From Nocardioides zhouii (GTDB taxonomy: Bacteria > Actinomycetota > Actinomycetes > Propionibacteriales > Nocardioidaceae), in contig NZ_SDWV01000002.1 of NCBI RefSeq assembly GCF_004137345.1, positions 238,600-302,599 of the forward strand: a stretch of 64,000 bases of DNA, in the 5' to 3' direction. Within the stretch, counting starts at the first letter, position 1, and the number at the start of each line of letters is the position of its first letter. This document shows positions 1 through 9,097 of the stretch, piece by piece. Under the pieces are notes generated by a model that saw nothing but the letters and a program-made list of their open reading frames with translations, made no database searches and was not told where the DNA came from. The position numbers and the translations under genes are program-made.

Positions 1-560
1 ATCCCGGCCCGCGCGCCGCCTCGTCGCAGCGGCCCGTAGCGCGCGCCGGTGTCGGTGAAGATCGAGCTGCCCGTGATCGCGCCGCCGGGCGCCAGCACCC
101 GTACCATCTCGCGGATCGCCTGCCGCGGGTCGGGGAAGCAGTGCAGCCCGGTGAAGGACGCGACGAGGTCGAAGGTGCCGTCGTCGAAGGGCAGCTCGCC
201 GACGTCGGCCACGGTCGTGATCACCTGGTCGGCCACCCCGAGCCGTGCCGCGGAGTCCAGCGCCCGCGCCAGCATGGTGGGCGAGATGTCGGCGGCCACG
301 ACGCGTACGCCCTGACCGGGCCGCAGCCCACGCAGCGCGACGCCCGATCCGGTGGGGATGTCGAGGACGCGCGCCCCGGCGGGCAGGGTTCCGAGCTCGG
401 CCGCGGCCTCGTCGATCAGGCGCAGGTCGCTGCCGGTGCCCGCGCGCCACGCCGGACCTCCGACGTGCGGGTGCTCGACGAGCCAGGGGTAGACGTAGGA
501 CCACAGCGGGTCGTCGCTCCAGCCACCCAGCCCGGGCAACCTCGTCCTGCGTGGGCTCAC
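1..560 (-). CDS. class I SAM-dependent methyltransferase, C-terminus beyond the window
   Basis: The frame is open from a GTG at 560 to the left edge, so 186 residues are visible and the stop lies outside the window. The nucleotide-binding motif I reads VLDIPTGSGVAL (about residues 70-81). It is followed by an acidic AADIS motif and the post-motif segment ELPFDDGTFDLV, the order seen in Methyltransf_11/25-type enzymes of the UbiE/COQ5 kind. The substrate cannot be told from the sequence. The start overlaps the stop of the upstream acyl-CoA oxidase-like gene as GTGA (557-560), so the two are probably translationally coupled. I see the fold; the small-molecule role is inference. Confidence 0.85.
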   Translation of the reverse strand, partial: MSPRRTRLPGLGGWSDDPLWSYVYPWLVEHPHVGGPAWRAGTGSDLRLIDEAAAELGTLPAGARVLDIPTGSGVALRGLRPGQGVRVVAADISPTMLARALDSAARLGVADQVITTVADVGELPFDDGTFDLVASFTGLHCFPDPRQAIREMVRVLAPGGAITGSSIFTDTGARYGPLRRGGARAG

Positions 561-2626
561 GCCGGGCCCGTGTCGGTCCAGGTCAGCAGCTCGGGGCTGC
601 GCAGCACCTCCTCCGGCACCCCGAAGGCGTCGACGAGGTCAACGGCGAGCGGCCGGATCTTGCGACACAGCGAGCCGACCTCACGGCTGATCGCCTTGGA
701 GCGGGCGCTCGAGAGCCGGCCGTGCTCCATGAACCAGGCGCGGTCGGCCTCGATCGTGCTGAGCGCGTGGAGGTCGCAGAGCAGGTTGACGGCGACCTTG
801 AGGTCGCCGTCGGGGAGCTCGGCGGCCTTCGCGACGAACGCCTCGAGCACCAGCCGCTCGGCGTGGGCGCGGGCCGCGGCGATCACGTGGTCCTGCACCC
901 GGGAGAAGACGGCGCCCGGGTTGGATCCCTGGTCGATGCCGCGCTTGAGCCGCCGCGCGACGCCGCCGATCATGTGCTCCTCGCGGAAGCGCAGCATGGC
1001 CAGCTGGTAGTTGGGGTCGAGGAGGCCGGCCTCCTGGTCCCACCGGTCGCCGCCGGGCAGTAGGTCGCGCACCGACTGCACGAGCTTGTGCACCGAGGTC
1101 CGCTCGACGACGGTCTCGACCGCGAGCCCGGCCACGAAGCGGGCCATCCCGAGCTGGTCCATGTCCTCGAACTCACCGGCGTAGTCGGTGAGCAGGCCCT
1201 TGGCGACCAGCTGCAGCAGGACGTGGTTGTCGCCCTCGAAGGTGGTGAAGACGTCGGTGTCGGCCTTGAGCGCGGTGAACCGGTTCTCGCTGATGTAGCC
1301 CGCGCCGCCGCACGCCTCGCGACACTCCTGGATGGCGTGCGTCGCGTGCCAGGTGCCGAGAGCCTTCGTGGCCGCGGCCCGGGACTCGAGCATCCGCCGG
1401 GCGTGCTCGTCGTCGCCCTCCTCGTTGGGACCGGGGCCGGAGAAGACGTCGTGGAGCTGGCCGGCGACGACCTCCTGCGCGAAGTGGAGGGCGTACGTCC
1501 GCGCGACGAGAGGCAGCAGCCGGCGCTGGTGCATGCCGTAGTCGAGGAGCACCTGCTCCTCGTCGGGCGAGGTCGCCTCGAACTGGCGGCGGCGCACGGC
1601 GTAGCGGGTGGCGATGGTCAGCGCGACCTTCGCGGCGTTGATCCCGGCCCCGCCGACGCAGACGCGGCCTTGCACGAGGGTGCCGAGCATCGTGAAGAAC
1701 CGCTTGTTGGGGTTCTCGATCGGCGAGAGGTAGCGGCCCTCGGGGGTGACCTCGGCGAACTGGTTGAGCAGGGCTGTGCGCGGCACTCGTACGCCGTCGA
1801 ACCAGATGCGTCCGTTGTCGACGCCGTTGAGGCCCATCTTGGGTCCGCAGTCCTCGATGCGTACGCCGTCGACGACCTGCCCGCCGGAGCGGATCGGGAC
1901 GACGAAGGCGTGCACGCCGTGCCGCTCGCCGTCGACCTCGAGCTGCGCGAACACCGCGGCGAGCTCGGCATGGGCCGCCGCGTTGCCGATGTAGTCCTTG
2001 CGGCTCGCGTCGTCGGGAGTCGTGATGACGAACTCCTCGGTCGCGGTGTCGTACGTCGCGACGGTGCCGAGGGCCTGCACGTTGGAGCCGTGGCCGCTCT
2101 CGGTCATCGCGAAGCAGCCCATGGTGCGGCCGCTCACGAGGTCGGCGAGGTGGGCGTCGTGGTGGGTCTTCGTGCCGAGCTGGAGGATCGCGCCGCCGAA
2201 GAGTCCGAACTGCACGCCGACCTTGACCAGCACCGACAGGTCGCCCATCGCGAGGGTCTCGAAGGCGGCGATCGAGGCGCCGATGTCGCCGCCCCCGCCG
2301 TACTCCTCGGGGAAGCCCATCCCGGTCTGGCCGGTGCCCGCCATCATCACCACGACGTCCTTGACTCGCTCACGGAAGTCGGCGGTGGACATCTCCTCCT
2401 CGTCGACGAGCACCTGCGCGTGCTCGGCGAGGTTGGCCCGCACCAGGTCGCGCACCTCGGCGTAGCGGCCGTCGAGGAGCGTACGGAGGGCGGCGACGTC
2501 GACCTCGGGCTGCTGGTAGCCCTTGTCGCCGGCATGGACCCCGCTCTCGTCGCTGCGCACCCGGGCGGGCTCGGGCTGGACAGTGGGCATCTCGTCCGCG
2601 AGGGGCGGGACCTGCTCGGTGGCCAT
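557..2626 (-). CDS. acyl-CoA oxidase / acyl-CoA dehydrogenase family flavoprotein
   Basis: This 689-residue protein is much longer than a classical acyl-CoA dehydrogenase (about 380-400) and matches the acyl-CoA oxidase-like subfamily. The substrate/FAD segment FAMTESGHGSNVQALG (near residue 170) and the C-terminal CREACGGAGY motif (near residue 440) are characteristic. The catalytic middle domain is followed by a long alpha-helical C-terminal domain as in ACOX enzymes. It probably introduces the trans-2 double bond into an acyl-CoA in fatty acid beta-oxidation. ATG at 2626 faces the sulfotransferase gene across only 35 bp, so the two promoters must overlap. Whether it passes electrons to O2 or to ETF cannot be decided from sequence. 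Confidence 0.9.
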   Translation of the reverse strand: MATEQVPPLADEMPTVQPEPARVRSDESGVHAGDKGYQQPEVDVAALRTLLDGRYAEVRDLVRANLAEHAQVLVDEEEMSTADFRERVKDVVVMMAGTGQTGMGFPEEYGGGGDIGASIAAFETLAMGDLSVLVKVGVQFGLFGGAILQLGTKTHHDAHLADLVSGRTMGCFAMTESGHGSNVQALGTVATYDTATEEFVITTPDDASRKDYIGNAAAHAELAAVFAQLEVDGERHGVHAFVVPIRSGGQVVDGVRIEDCGPKMGLNGVDNGRIWFDGVRVPRTALLNQFAEVTPEGRYLSPIENPNKRFFTMLGTLVQGRVCVGGAGINAAKVALTIATRYAVRRRQFEATSPDEEQVLLDYGMHQRRLLPLVARTYALHFAQEVVAGQLHDVFSGPGPNEEGDDEHARRMLESRAAATKALGTWHATHAIQECREACGGAGYISENRFTALKADTDVFTTFEGDNHVLLQLVAKGLLTDYAGEFEDMDQLGMARFVAGLAVETVVERTSVHKLVQSVRDLLPGGDRWDQEAGLLDPNYQLAMLRFREEHMIGGVARRLKRGIDQGSNPGAVFSRVQDHVIAAARAHAERLVLEAFVAKAAELPDGDLKVAVNLLCDLHALSTIEADRAWFMEHGRLSSARSKAISREVGSLCRKIRPLAVDLVDAFGVPEEVLRSPELLTWTDTGPA

Positions 2627-2661
2627 ACCGACAAAGTAGTCCTGCAGGTAGGTTCGCCGCG

Positions 2662-3537
2662 ATGAACGTGTCAGAAGCCACCCCTCCGGGCGATCACCTG
2701 GGGACGATGGCCTACAACTACGCGATCGTGGGCGTGCAGAAGGGCGGCACGTCGACGCTGGCGGTGACGCTGAACCAGCACCGGCTCGTGTGCCAGCCGC
2801 CGGACAAGGAGCGCCACTACTTCGACGACGAGACCGTCGACTGGTCGGCGCCGGACTACGGCCGCGACTACACCGCGCCGCGGCGGGCGCCGATCCACCG
2901 CCTCGTCGGAGACTCCTCGCCGACCTATCTCTACTGGCCGCACGCGCTGGAGCGGATGCACGCCTTCGACACGGGCATGCCGCTGGTCGCGGTCTTCCGC
3001 GACCCGCTCGAGCGGCTGTTCTCCCACTGGGTGATGCTGCGCTCGCGCAACCTCGCCTGGCCGGACTGGCCCGACTTCCTCACCGAGTGGCCGCACACCT
3101 CGCTGCCCGACGAGGTGCCCGACGACGTACGCACGATGCGGTGGCGGCACATGACCGGCATCGCCCGCGGGTTCTACGGCGAGCAGCTGCAACGCGGCTT
3201 CGAGCTGTTCGGTCGACAGCAGTGGCTGCTGCTCGAGCTGCGCGACATGCTCGGCGACTTCGAGGCCACGGTCCACCGCACCACCGACTTCCTCGAGCTG
3301 CCGCGCTTCGAGCGCGTGCCGCCGCTGCGGAACTGGCACGCAGGCGCCGAGCTGGTGCCGGGCACGGCACCCACGGCCGACGACGTCAGCCGGCTCGCGG
3401 AGACGTACGCCAGGGACCTCGCGCTCTTCGAGGAGCTGTCCGACATCGACACATCGGCCTGGCCGACCCGGCTCGTGCTGGACGGCGAGCTCGACCCCGG
3501 CGAGCTCGCCGCCCGTTTCGCCCGCAAGGTGAGGTGA
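2662..3537 (+). CDS. sulfotransferase family protein
   Basis: 291 residues. The N-terminal PAPS-binding loop is VGVQKGGTSTLAVTL (about residues 23-37; lysine and glycine-rich 5'-phosphosulfate loop). The 3'-phosphate segment is FRDPLERLFSHW (near residue 112), with the RDP...R..S pattern of Sulfotransfer-family proteins. It would transfer sulfate from PAPS to a hydroxyl or amine of an unknown acceptor. The start at 2662 has AGGTAGG about 9 nt upstream; an in-frame ATG at 2707 directly before the loop is the alternative. It is convergent with the NlpC/P60 gene and separated from it by a hairpin terminator. Confidence 0.85.
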   Translation: MNVSEATPPGDHLGTMAYNYAIVGVQKGGTSTLAVTLNQHRLVCQPPDKERHYFDDETVDWSAPDYGRDYTAPRRAPIHRLVGDSSPTYLYWPHALERMHAFDTGMPLVAVFRDPLERLFSHWVMLRSRNLAWPDWPDFLTEWPHTSLPDEVPDDVRTMRWRHMTGIARGFYGEQLQRGFELFGRQQWLLLELRDMLGDFEATVHRTTDFLELPRFERVPPLRNWHAGAELVPGTAPTADDVSRLAETYARDLALFEELSDIDTSAWPTRLVLDGELDPGELAARFARKVR

Positions 3538-3540
3538 CGC

Positions 3541-3565
3541 GCGCCCCTACCCACGAGAGGGGCGC
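3541..3565 (+). terminator. hairpin terminator between convergent genes
   Basis: GCGCCCCT (3541-3548) pairs perfectly with AGGGGCGC (3558-3565) around a 9-nt loop, 3 nt after the sulfotransferase stop and 9 nt from the end of the convergent NlpC/P60 gene. No T-tract is present, as is common in high-GC actinobacteria. It may serve both directions. Confidence 0.6.
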
Positions 3566-3574
3566 ACGTCCCCC

Positions 3575-5056
3575 TCAGGGCCGCGCGAAGAAGTTGGGGG
3601 TTCGCCAGTAGTACATGGACTCCTGGCCGACGTCGCGGCCCGTACGCGGCGCGTGGATGATCTGGCCGTCGCCGATGTAGATCGCGACGTGGTAGATCGA
3701 GGTCGGGTTGCTGGACGAGCCCCAGAACACCAGGTCGCCGGGCGCCAGCTGGGCCGCAGTGATCCGCGTCGACTGGGTGTACTGCGCGACCGAGTAGTGC
3801 GGGATCGCCTTGCCGCCCTGGGCCCACGCCGCCGCGGTCAGGCCGGAGCAGTCCCACGAGTCGGGGCCCGAAGCGCCGTACGCGTAGGGCTTGCCGATCT
3901 GCGAGGCCGCGAAGGCGATCGCCGCCGGCGCGCCGCCACCCGGTGCGGGCGGCGGGGTGGTCGGCGGGGTGACGGTGGGGGTGACAGTGGGGGTGACGGT
4001 GGGCGTCGGCGTGACGGTCGGGGTGGGGGTCGCGGTCGGCGTCGGGGTCGGGGTCGGGGTGGCCGTGGGCGTCGGCGTGGGGCTCGCGGTGGGGGTCGGC
4101 GTCGGCTTGCTGGTGGGCGTCGGCTTGCTGGACGGCGTGGGTGTGGGCGTAGGGGTCTGCTGGGCCTGCTGTTGGGCAAGGGCCTGGGCATCCGCCTCGG
4201 CCTGGGCCTGGGCTTCCGCCTCGGCCTGCGCCTGGGCTTCCGCCTCGGCCTGCGCGGCGGCGGCAGCAGCCTCGGCCGCGGCCTTCTCGAGCGCACTCTG
4301 GCGCTTCTCCGCCAGCCGGACGCTGATGCCCTCGAGCTCCGCCATCTCGGCGATCAGGTCGGCCTTGGTCGCCGAGATCTCCTCGGCCTGCGTGCCGGCC
4401 TCGGCCTGCGCCTCGGCGGCCGCGTCGCGGGCCTGCTCGGCCTCGAGCTCGGCCGTGGTCGCGCGCTCGGCGGCCTGCTCGGCGGTGATGGCGGTGACGT
4501 CGGCGACCGCGGAGGCAGCTCTGAAGGCGTCGTACTGCTGGTCGAGCACCTGCGAGGTGTTGCTCACCGTGATGCTGCGGTCGATGAGCGACTGGATGCC
4601 GTCGGCCTCGACCACGGCGGAGAGCCCCTGGATCTGCGAGGACTCCTCGTACGAGCGGACGACCGTCGACGCGTACAGCTCGCGCTGCTCGGCGACGTCG
4701 TCACGGGCGGCGTCGGCCGCGTCCTGCGCGTCGGACGCCTCCTGCCGCACCTCCTCGGCACGCCACCGGGCACCGTTCCACGCCTCGGCGGCCTGGGCGG
4801 CACGGTCACCGGCGCCGTCGAGCGCGAGGTTGGCCCGGATCAGGTCGGCCTGCACCGCGGCCACGTCGCGACCCTTGTCGGCCGCCTCCCGCTTCGCGGC
4901 GGAGACGTCGGCCTCGGTGGGCACCGAGTCGTCGTCGGCGAAGGCGGCCCCATGCCCACCCAGCGCCAGACCGGCCACGACGACCACGGCCATCGCCCAG
5001 CGCGACGTCGTACGACGCGGCGCGGGTGCGTGGCGGAGCGGTGGAGCGACGGGCAC
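3575..5056 (-). CDS. secreted NlpC/P60 (C40) peptidoglycan hydrolase with coiled coil and TP-rich linker
   Basis: The order is a signal peptide (hydrophobic [13 protein letters not shown]), a long Ala/Glu/Gln-rich coiled-coil region, a linker of repeated Pro-Thr pairs encoded around 3960-4160, and a C-terminal NlpC/P60 domain. The catalytic Cys lies in DSWDCSGLT (codon at 3848-3850); the His follows in [10 protein letters not shown], and HAP is also seen. This is the RipA/CwlO-like architecture, cleaving the D-Glu-DAP peptide bond in the cell wall during division or growth. I chose GTG at 5056 because GAGGG stands 7 nt upstream. The frame also opens at TTG 5110 and GTG 5104, neither with a Shine-Dalgarno. 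Confidence 0.87.
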   Translation of the reverse strand: MPVAPPLRHAPAPRRTTSRWAMAVVVVAGLALGGHGAAFADDDSVPTEADVSAAKREAADKGRDVAAVQADLIRANLALDGAGDRAAQAAEAWNGARWRAEEVRQEASDAQDAADAARDDVAEQRELYASTVVRSYEESSQIQGLSAVVEADGIQSLIDRSITVSNTSQVLDQQYDAFRAASAVADVTAITAEQAAERATTAELEAEQARDAAAEAQAEAGTQAEEISATKADLIAEMAELEGISVRLAEKRQSALEKAAAEAAAAAAQAEAEAQAQAEAEAQAQAEADAQALAQQQAQQTPTPTPTPSSKPTPTSKPTPTPTASPTPTPTATPTPTPTPTATPTPTVTPTPTVTPTVTPTVTPPTTPPPAPGGGAPAAIAFAASQIGKPYAYGASGPDSWDCSGLTAAAWAQGGKAIPHYSVAQYTQSTRITAAQLAPGDLVFWGSSSNPTSIYHVAIYIGDGQIIHAPRTGRDVGQESMYYWRTPNFFARP

Positions 5057-5142
5057 GGGGGTTCCCTCGGGGTCTCGGACGCCCGTGCGACTTCCCCTTC
5101 GCACGGGCAACGCGAGCCACGTTAGAGAACTTTCGTCACACT

Positions 5143-5156
5143 GGGAACACTTTCCC
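5143..5156. promoter_or_regulatory. GGGAA-N4-TTCCC inverted repeat upstream of the NlpC/P60 gene
   Basis: A 5-bp inverted repeat with a 4-bp spacer lies about 87 bp before the NlpC/P60 start. Its position suggests an operator or promoter element, but it is short and could be chance. No regulator is known for it here. Confidence 0.25.
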
Positions 5157-5192
5157 CAATTCCTTCACCTGCCACCGGCGTGTCGGCTTGCA

Positions 5193-5210
5193 AACTACAA
5201 CAATGTAGTT
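5193..5210. promoter_or_regulatory. AACTACA-N4-TGTAGTT operator-like inverted repeat
   Basis: A perfect 7-bp inverted repeat with spacer ACAA lies in an AT-richer patch about 137 bp upstream of the chosen NlpC/P60 start. The arms resemble the TACTACA/TGTAGTA arms of BlaI/MecI-type operators, though the spacer is 4 rather than 2. No BlaI-like gene is in the window. The site is directly visible; its regulator is unknown. Confidence 0.35.
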
Positions 5211-5279
5211 CTCCCGCGACCGACCTCGAGGTGTGCGAACTCCTGCGCATATCGGCCGTTGCAACAGCACAGGAGCGCG

Positions 5280-5305
5280 GGAGTCACCGCTTAAGCGGGG
5301 ACTCC
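5280..5305 (-). terminator. hairpin terminator after the PAP2 gene
   Basis: GGAGTC-A-CCGCTT pairs with AAGCGG-G-GACTCC, giving a 12-bp stem with one internal mismatch and almost no loop. It begins 16 nt after the PAP2 stop on the minus strand. There is no T-tract. Confidence 0.55.
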
Positions 5306-5321
5306 TACACGTACGGACGCC

Positions 5322-6377
5322 TCACTCGGCGTCGACGGGAACCTGGGAGGTCGTGGAGGTCGGGTGGGAGGCCAACCCGTGCCGGTCGAACTTCTGCCCG
5401 CTCGCGAGTCCGCCGAGCCAGAAGGAGAAGAGGGCGATGACGACGCCGGCGAGGTCGTCGGCGATGTAGTGCCAGCCGAAGTAGAGGGTGGCGACGACGG
5501 TGATCGCGAAGTTGGCCCAGAAGACGATGTGGAGGATCCGGTTGCGGAGCGTGTACTGCACCATCAGCGCCACCAGCAGGGTGATCGCGACGTGCAGGGA
5601 CGCGAAGCCGGCAACGGACTGGACGGAGCCCTCGAGGCCGTCACGGATCACTCCACTGCGTCCGTAGGACAGCGCTTTCATCAGCTGGCTCGAGCCGGTG
5701 ACGGGGAGGTCGGTGTAGAGGTAGCTGTAGCTGAAGCCCGGCCCGAGGGTCGGAAGGGCGTAGTAGGACGCGGTGCCGAGCGCCCACGCCAGGCACTGGG
5801 ACGTGGCGAACCAGTAGCCGAAGGTGATGTTGCGCGACCACACCAGCCAGGCCGCGAGCGCCAGCGGCACCAGCGGCAGGAACCAGAGGTAGATCGTCGA
5901 CAGGAAGTGCGCGGAGATCCCCGAGCCGAAGATGGTGTGGAGGATCGTCGCCGGTTCGTGGCCGAACATCAGCGCGCGGTCGACGAGGTGCAGTGAGCGG
6001 TCGTACTTGTCCTTGATGTCCTCGCCCATGATGAACGGGAGGAACGACTTGAGGTTCCGGTAGCAGACGTAGGTGATGTAGAAGGACACCAGCCCGAGCA
6101 CCGTGAGGGTGATCCGCTCACGGTCCCAGTGGGTGCGCACCCGCTCCTTGGCGATCGCCGGCATCAGCGCCGGCTTCATCCGCGAGCCGTACAGCGTGCG
6201 AGGCAGCAGGTCGAGCAGGAAGGCGCCGAGCACGATCAGCGGCAGGCGTACGACGGCCGGGCCCAGGAAGCCCTCGGGGTCGACGAGCGGCCGGTCGAGG
6301 GTGAGGGACGCCGCCAGCGCGAGAGCGCCCATGGTGGCGGCGACTCCCACGAGCAGGGCATAGGCGGGTCGATACAC
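5322..6377 (-). CDS. PAP2-superfamily membrane phosphatase / phosphotransferase (AUR1-like)
   Basis: 351 residues with about eight hydrophobic segments. The PAP2 signature is visible late in the protein: ASLHVAITL (motif with the catalytic His) and FGWHYIADDLAG (second His and Asp). A segment reading LPTLGPGFSYSY precedes them, as in the AUR1/Ipt1-like branch that acts on lipid phosphates or transfers phosphoinositol groups. The substrate is not determinable. It lies 21 bp downstream of thiQ on the same strand, so it may be read through from the thiamine operon, but nothing in the sequence ties it to thiamine. A hairpin follows the stop. Confidence 0.8.
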   Translation of the reverse strand: MYRPAYALLVGVAATMGALALAASLTLDRPLVDPEGFLGPAVVRLPLIVLGAFLLDLLPRTLYGSRMKPALMPAIAKERVRTHWDRERITLTVLGLVSFYITYVCYRNLKSFLPFIMGEDIKDKYDRSLHLVDRALMFGHEPATILHTIFGSGISAHFLSTIYLWFLPLVPLALAAWLVWSRNITFGYWFATSQCLAWALGTASYYALPTLGPGFSYSYLYTDLPVTGSSQLMKALSYGRSGVIRDGLEGSVQSVAGFASLHVAITLLVALMVQYTLRNRILHIVFWANFAITVVATLYFGWHYIADDLAGVVIALFSFWLGGLASGQKFDRHGLASHPTSTTSQVPVDAE

Positions 6378-6398
6378 GCGGGTCAGTCTAGGGAGCGG

Positions 6399-7409
6399 TC
6401 AAGGCGCTGACCTGATCGGCGTGAGCGGCAGAGCCGCGAGACGTGTCACATCGACGCGGAGCGTGGCCTCGTCGCCGGGCGACACCCGGCTGCCCAGCGG
6501 CGCGACCGCGTCGAGGACGCCGATGCCGTCGACCTCCACGACGAGGCGCACCTGCTCGGGAGTCACCCGCGCCGACTCGACGCGCGCCGCGAGGGTGCCC
6601 GCCTCGTCGAGCACCAGCGCCGAGCGGCGCAGCGCGACGGCGTACGCCGGGGGCATCCCCGCCGCGGCCAGCACCCGGCTCGCAGCGTCGCCTCGTACGA
6701 CCCGGGCGTAGCCGAGGAACAGGGCCGTCGCCTCGTCGACCGGCTCGCGCCAGACCTCGTCGATCGCGCCCGACTGCACGACCCGCCCGTCCCGCATCAC
6801 CGCGAGGCGGTCGGCGAGGGCGAAGGCCTCCTCGTGGTCGTGCGTCACCAGGAGCGCGGTGGTGCCGGCAGCGCGGAGGATCGTGCGCAGGTCGCCCGCC
6901 AGCCGCTCGCGCAGGTTCGTGTCGAGGGCCGAGAGCGGCTCGTCGAGCAGGATCAGCCGCGGCTCGACCGCCAGGGCGCGGGCCAGCGCGACCCGCTGCC
7001 GCTCGCCGCCGGACAGGGTGCCGGGCAGCCTGTCGTCGTAGCCCGCGAGCCCGACCAGCTCGAGCAGCTCGCCGACCCGGGCGGCCGTCCGGGCCGAGGG
7101 CGTACGCCGCAGCCGGAGGGCGTACGCCACGTTGCGGGCCACCGTCAGGTGGGCGAAGAGCTGGCCGTCCTGGAACATCAGCGCGAACCCGCGCTTGTGG
7201 GTCGGCGTGCCCGCGAGGTCGGTGCCGTCCCAGGCGATCGAGCCCGACGCGACCGGCTCGAGGCCGGCGACCGCGCGGAGCAGGGTGGACTTGCCGCAGC
7301 CGGAGGGACCGAGCACCGCGAGCACCTGACCGGTGGCGAGGTCGAGGGACACGTCGTCGACGGCGGTGGTCTCGCCGTAGGAAACGGTCACGTCCGTCAG
7401 GTTCAGCAT
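6399..7409 (-). CDS. thiQ: thiamine ABC transporter ATP-binding protein
   Basis: 336 residues. Walker A is GPSGCGKST, the ABC signature LSGGERQRVALARAL, Walker B LILLDEPLSALD, and the switch His lies in LLVTHDHEEA. A roughly 110-residue C-terminal extension resembling the TOBE-type domains of Fe3+/putrescine/sulfate importers makes it longer than enterobacterial ThiQ. I assign thiamine because it is the third gene of a run behind a TPP riboswitch (thiB-thiP-thiQ). ATG at 7409 lies 2 nt after the permease stop. Without the riboswitch I would have called it only an iron/thiamine/polyamine-type ATPase. Confidence 0.88.
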   Translation of the reverse strand: MLNLTDVTVSYGETTAVDDVSLDLATGQVLAVLGPSGCGKSTLLRAVAGLEPVASGSIAWDGTDLAGTPTHKRGFALMFQDGQLFAHLTVARNVAYALRLRRTPSARTAARVGELLELVGLAGYDDRLPGTLSGGERQRVALARALAVEPRLILLDEPLSALDTNLRERLAGDLRTILRAAGTTALLVTHDHEEAFALADRLAVMRDGRVVQSGAIDEVWREPVDEATALFLGYARVVRGDAASRVLAAAGMPPAYAVALRRSALVLDEAGTLAARVESARVTPEQVRLVVEVDGIGVLDAVAPLGSRVSPGDEATLRVDVTRLAALPLTPIRSAP

Positions 7410-7411
7410 CG

Positions 7412-9097
7412 CTAGAACGCTCCCACACCGGGCACGCGCAGCCGCTCGACGGCGAGCATCACGACAGCGGTCGTGGCGGCGAGGACGACGGAGGCGGCGA
7501 GGGCCATCCCGAAGTTCATCGCGCCGGGGTGCCCGATGAGCCGGAAGATCACGACGGGCAGCGTCGGGCTGTCGTCGCGCGCGAGGAACGAGGTGGCGCC
7601 GAACTCGCCCAGCGACGCCGCGAACGCGAAGCCACCCGCGGCGAGCGTCGGCTTCCACGCCACCGGCAGGTCGACCGTCAGCAGGGTGCGCCACGGCGAC
7701 GCACCCAGCGACGCGGCGGCCTGGCGCTGCCGGTCGTCGATGCCGCCGAGCACCGGCGTCAGCGTCCGTACGACCAGTGGGAGCGCGACGAGGGCCTGGG
7801 CCATCGGCACGAGGAACGGCGAGTCGCGGAGGTCCACCGGCGGCTGGTCGAGGGTGATCAGGAAGCCGAAGCCGAGCGTCACCGCGCTGACCCCGAGCGG
7901 CAGCATGAAGAAGCCGTCGAGCGTCGAGCGCACCCGGCGCTCGGCGACCGAGTGCGAGCGGCGCGTGACGATCGCGGCGACGACAACGCCGACGAGCAGG
8001 GCCATCCAGGTCGCGTCGACGGCCGTACGCAGGCTGGTCGCCAGGGCCGAGGTGACGGGCACGAGGAGCGCCTGGTCGTCCCCGGTCCCGGACAGCGCGC
8101 GGTAGTTGGCCAGGCCCCATCCGCCGTCGACACGCAGCGAGCCGACGACCAGCGTGAGGATCGGCACGAGCATCGCCGCAAGCACGAGCAGCGTCGCGAC
8201 CACGACGGGCGTGTCGCCACGACGTACTGGCCGGGCGGGCGTCGCCGTCCGGTGGGCAGTCGGGTCCGGCACGGCCCGCAGTCGCGCGGCGAGCGCCAGG
8301 AGCCCGACCACCACGACGATCTGCAGCACCGAGAGTGCGGCCGCGGCCTGCAGGTCGAAGACGGTCGTGGTCAGCAGGTAGATCTCGGTCTCGACGGTCG
8401 CGTGGCGGACGCCGCCGAGGGTCAGCACGATGCCGAACGCCGTCGCGCAGAACAGGAAGACGATGCTCGCGGCGCCCACGATCGCCGGCCGCAGGGCAGG
8501 CAGCGTCACGGTGCGCAGCACCTGCGACGGCGACGCCCCCAGCGCGGCCGCGGCTTGGCCGGGCCGGGGATCGAGGGCCTCCCACGCGACGCCGACGGTG
8601 CGCACCACGACGGCCACGTTGAAGAAGACCAGCCCGCAGACGATGGCGAACGGCGTGCCGTCGAGGCCGAGCGACCCGAGCGGCCCGCCCTCCCCCAGCA
8701 GCTGGCGGAAGGCGACCCCGACGACGACGGTCGGCAGGACGAACGGCACCAGCAGCGCGGCGCGCACCGCGGCGCGGCCGGGCAGCGCGAGCCGGTGGAG
8801 GGCGTACGCCGCCGGCAGGCCGAGGACGACGGCGAGGGCGGTCGCGACGCCCGAGGTCCACACGGTGAACCACGCGACCCGGTGCACGCGCGGGCGGGCC
8901 AGCACCTCGAGCACGGCGCCGGGGGCGAAGCGGCCGTCGACGACGAACCCCTCCGCGACCATGCCCGTCACCGGGAGGACGAAGAGCAGGCCGAGCACCA
9001 GCACCGGCCCCGCGGCCAGCAGCAGGAGCCCGACGACCCTCCGATTCGGTGGTCGAGTGACCGCGCGAGGAACGAGCGCGGTCGTATCGAGACTCAT
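7412..9097 (-). CDS. thiP: thiamine ABC transporter permease, two fused halves
   Basis: 561 residues with about a dozen membrane segments in two repeated halves, each containing a BPD_transp_1 cytoplasmic loop: EALDPRPGQAAAALGAS in the first, IDDRQRQAAASLGAS in the second. This tandem layout is that of ThiP/FbpB-type permeases, where one chain forms the whole channel. The start ATG at 9097 overlaps the thiB stop as ATGA (9094-9097). An ATG 33 nt farther upstream would lie deep inside thiB and is unlikely. Substrate assignment rests on the TPP riboswitch upstream. Confidence 0.88.
   Translation of the reverse strand: MSLDTTALVPRAVTRPPNRRVVGLLLLAAGPVLVLGLLFVLPVTGMVAEGFVVDGRFAPGAVLEVLARPRVHRVAWFTVWTSGVATALAVVLGLPAAYALHRLALPGRAAVRAALLVPFVLPTVVVGVAFRQLLGEGGPLGSLGLDGTPFAIVCGLVFFNVAVVVRTVGVAWEALDPRPGQAAAALGASPSQVLRTVTLPALRPAIVGAASIVFLFCATAFGIVLTLGGVRHATVETEIYLLTTTVFDLQAAAALSVLQIVVVVGLLALAARLRAVPDPTAHRTATPARPVRRGDTPVVVATLLVLAAMLVPILTLVVGSLRVDGGWGLANYRALSGTGDDQALLVPVTSALATSLRTAVDATWMALLVGVVVAAIVTRRSHSVAERRVRSTLDGFFMLPLGVSAVTLGFGFLITLDQPPVDLRDSPFLVPMAQALVALPLVVRTLTPVLGGIDDRQRQAAASLGASPWRTLLTVDLPVAWKPTLAAGGFAFAASLGEFGATSFLARDDSPTLPVVIFRLIGHPGAMNFGMALAASVVLAATTAVVMLAVERLRVPGVGAF

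Noticed and set aside
1088..2665. Long plus-strand open frame opposite the acyl-CoA oxidase-like gene
   Set aside because: It mirrors the minus-strand codons, is dominated by Val/Gly/Leu/Glu runs without motifs, and the minus-strand frame has a full family match.
3960..4160. Repetitive GGTGTCGG-type DNA as a regulatory tandem repeat
   Set aside because: It encodes the Pro-Thr linker of the NlpC/P60 protein, and the repetition follows from the protein.
5111..5320. c-di-AMP (ydaO-type) riboswitch upstream of the NlpC/P60 gene, a common arrangement in actinobacteria
   Set aside because: I looked for the conserved blocks of that riboswitch and did not find them; only short inverted repeats and a terminator are present.
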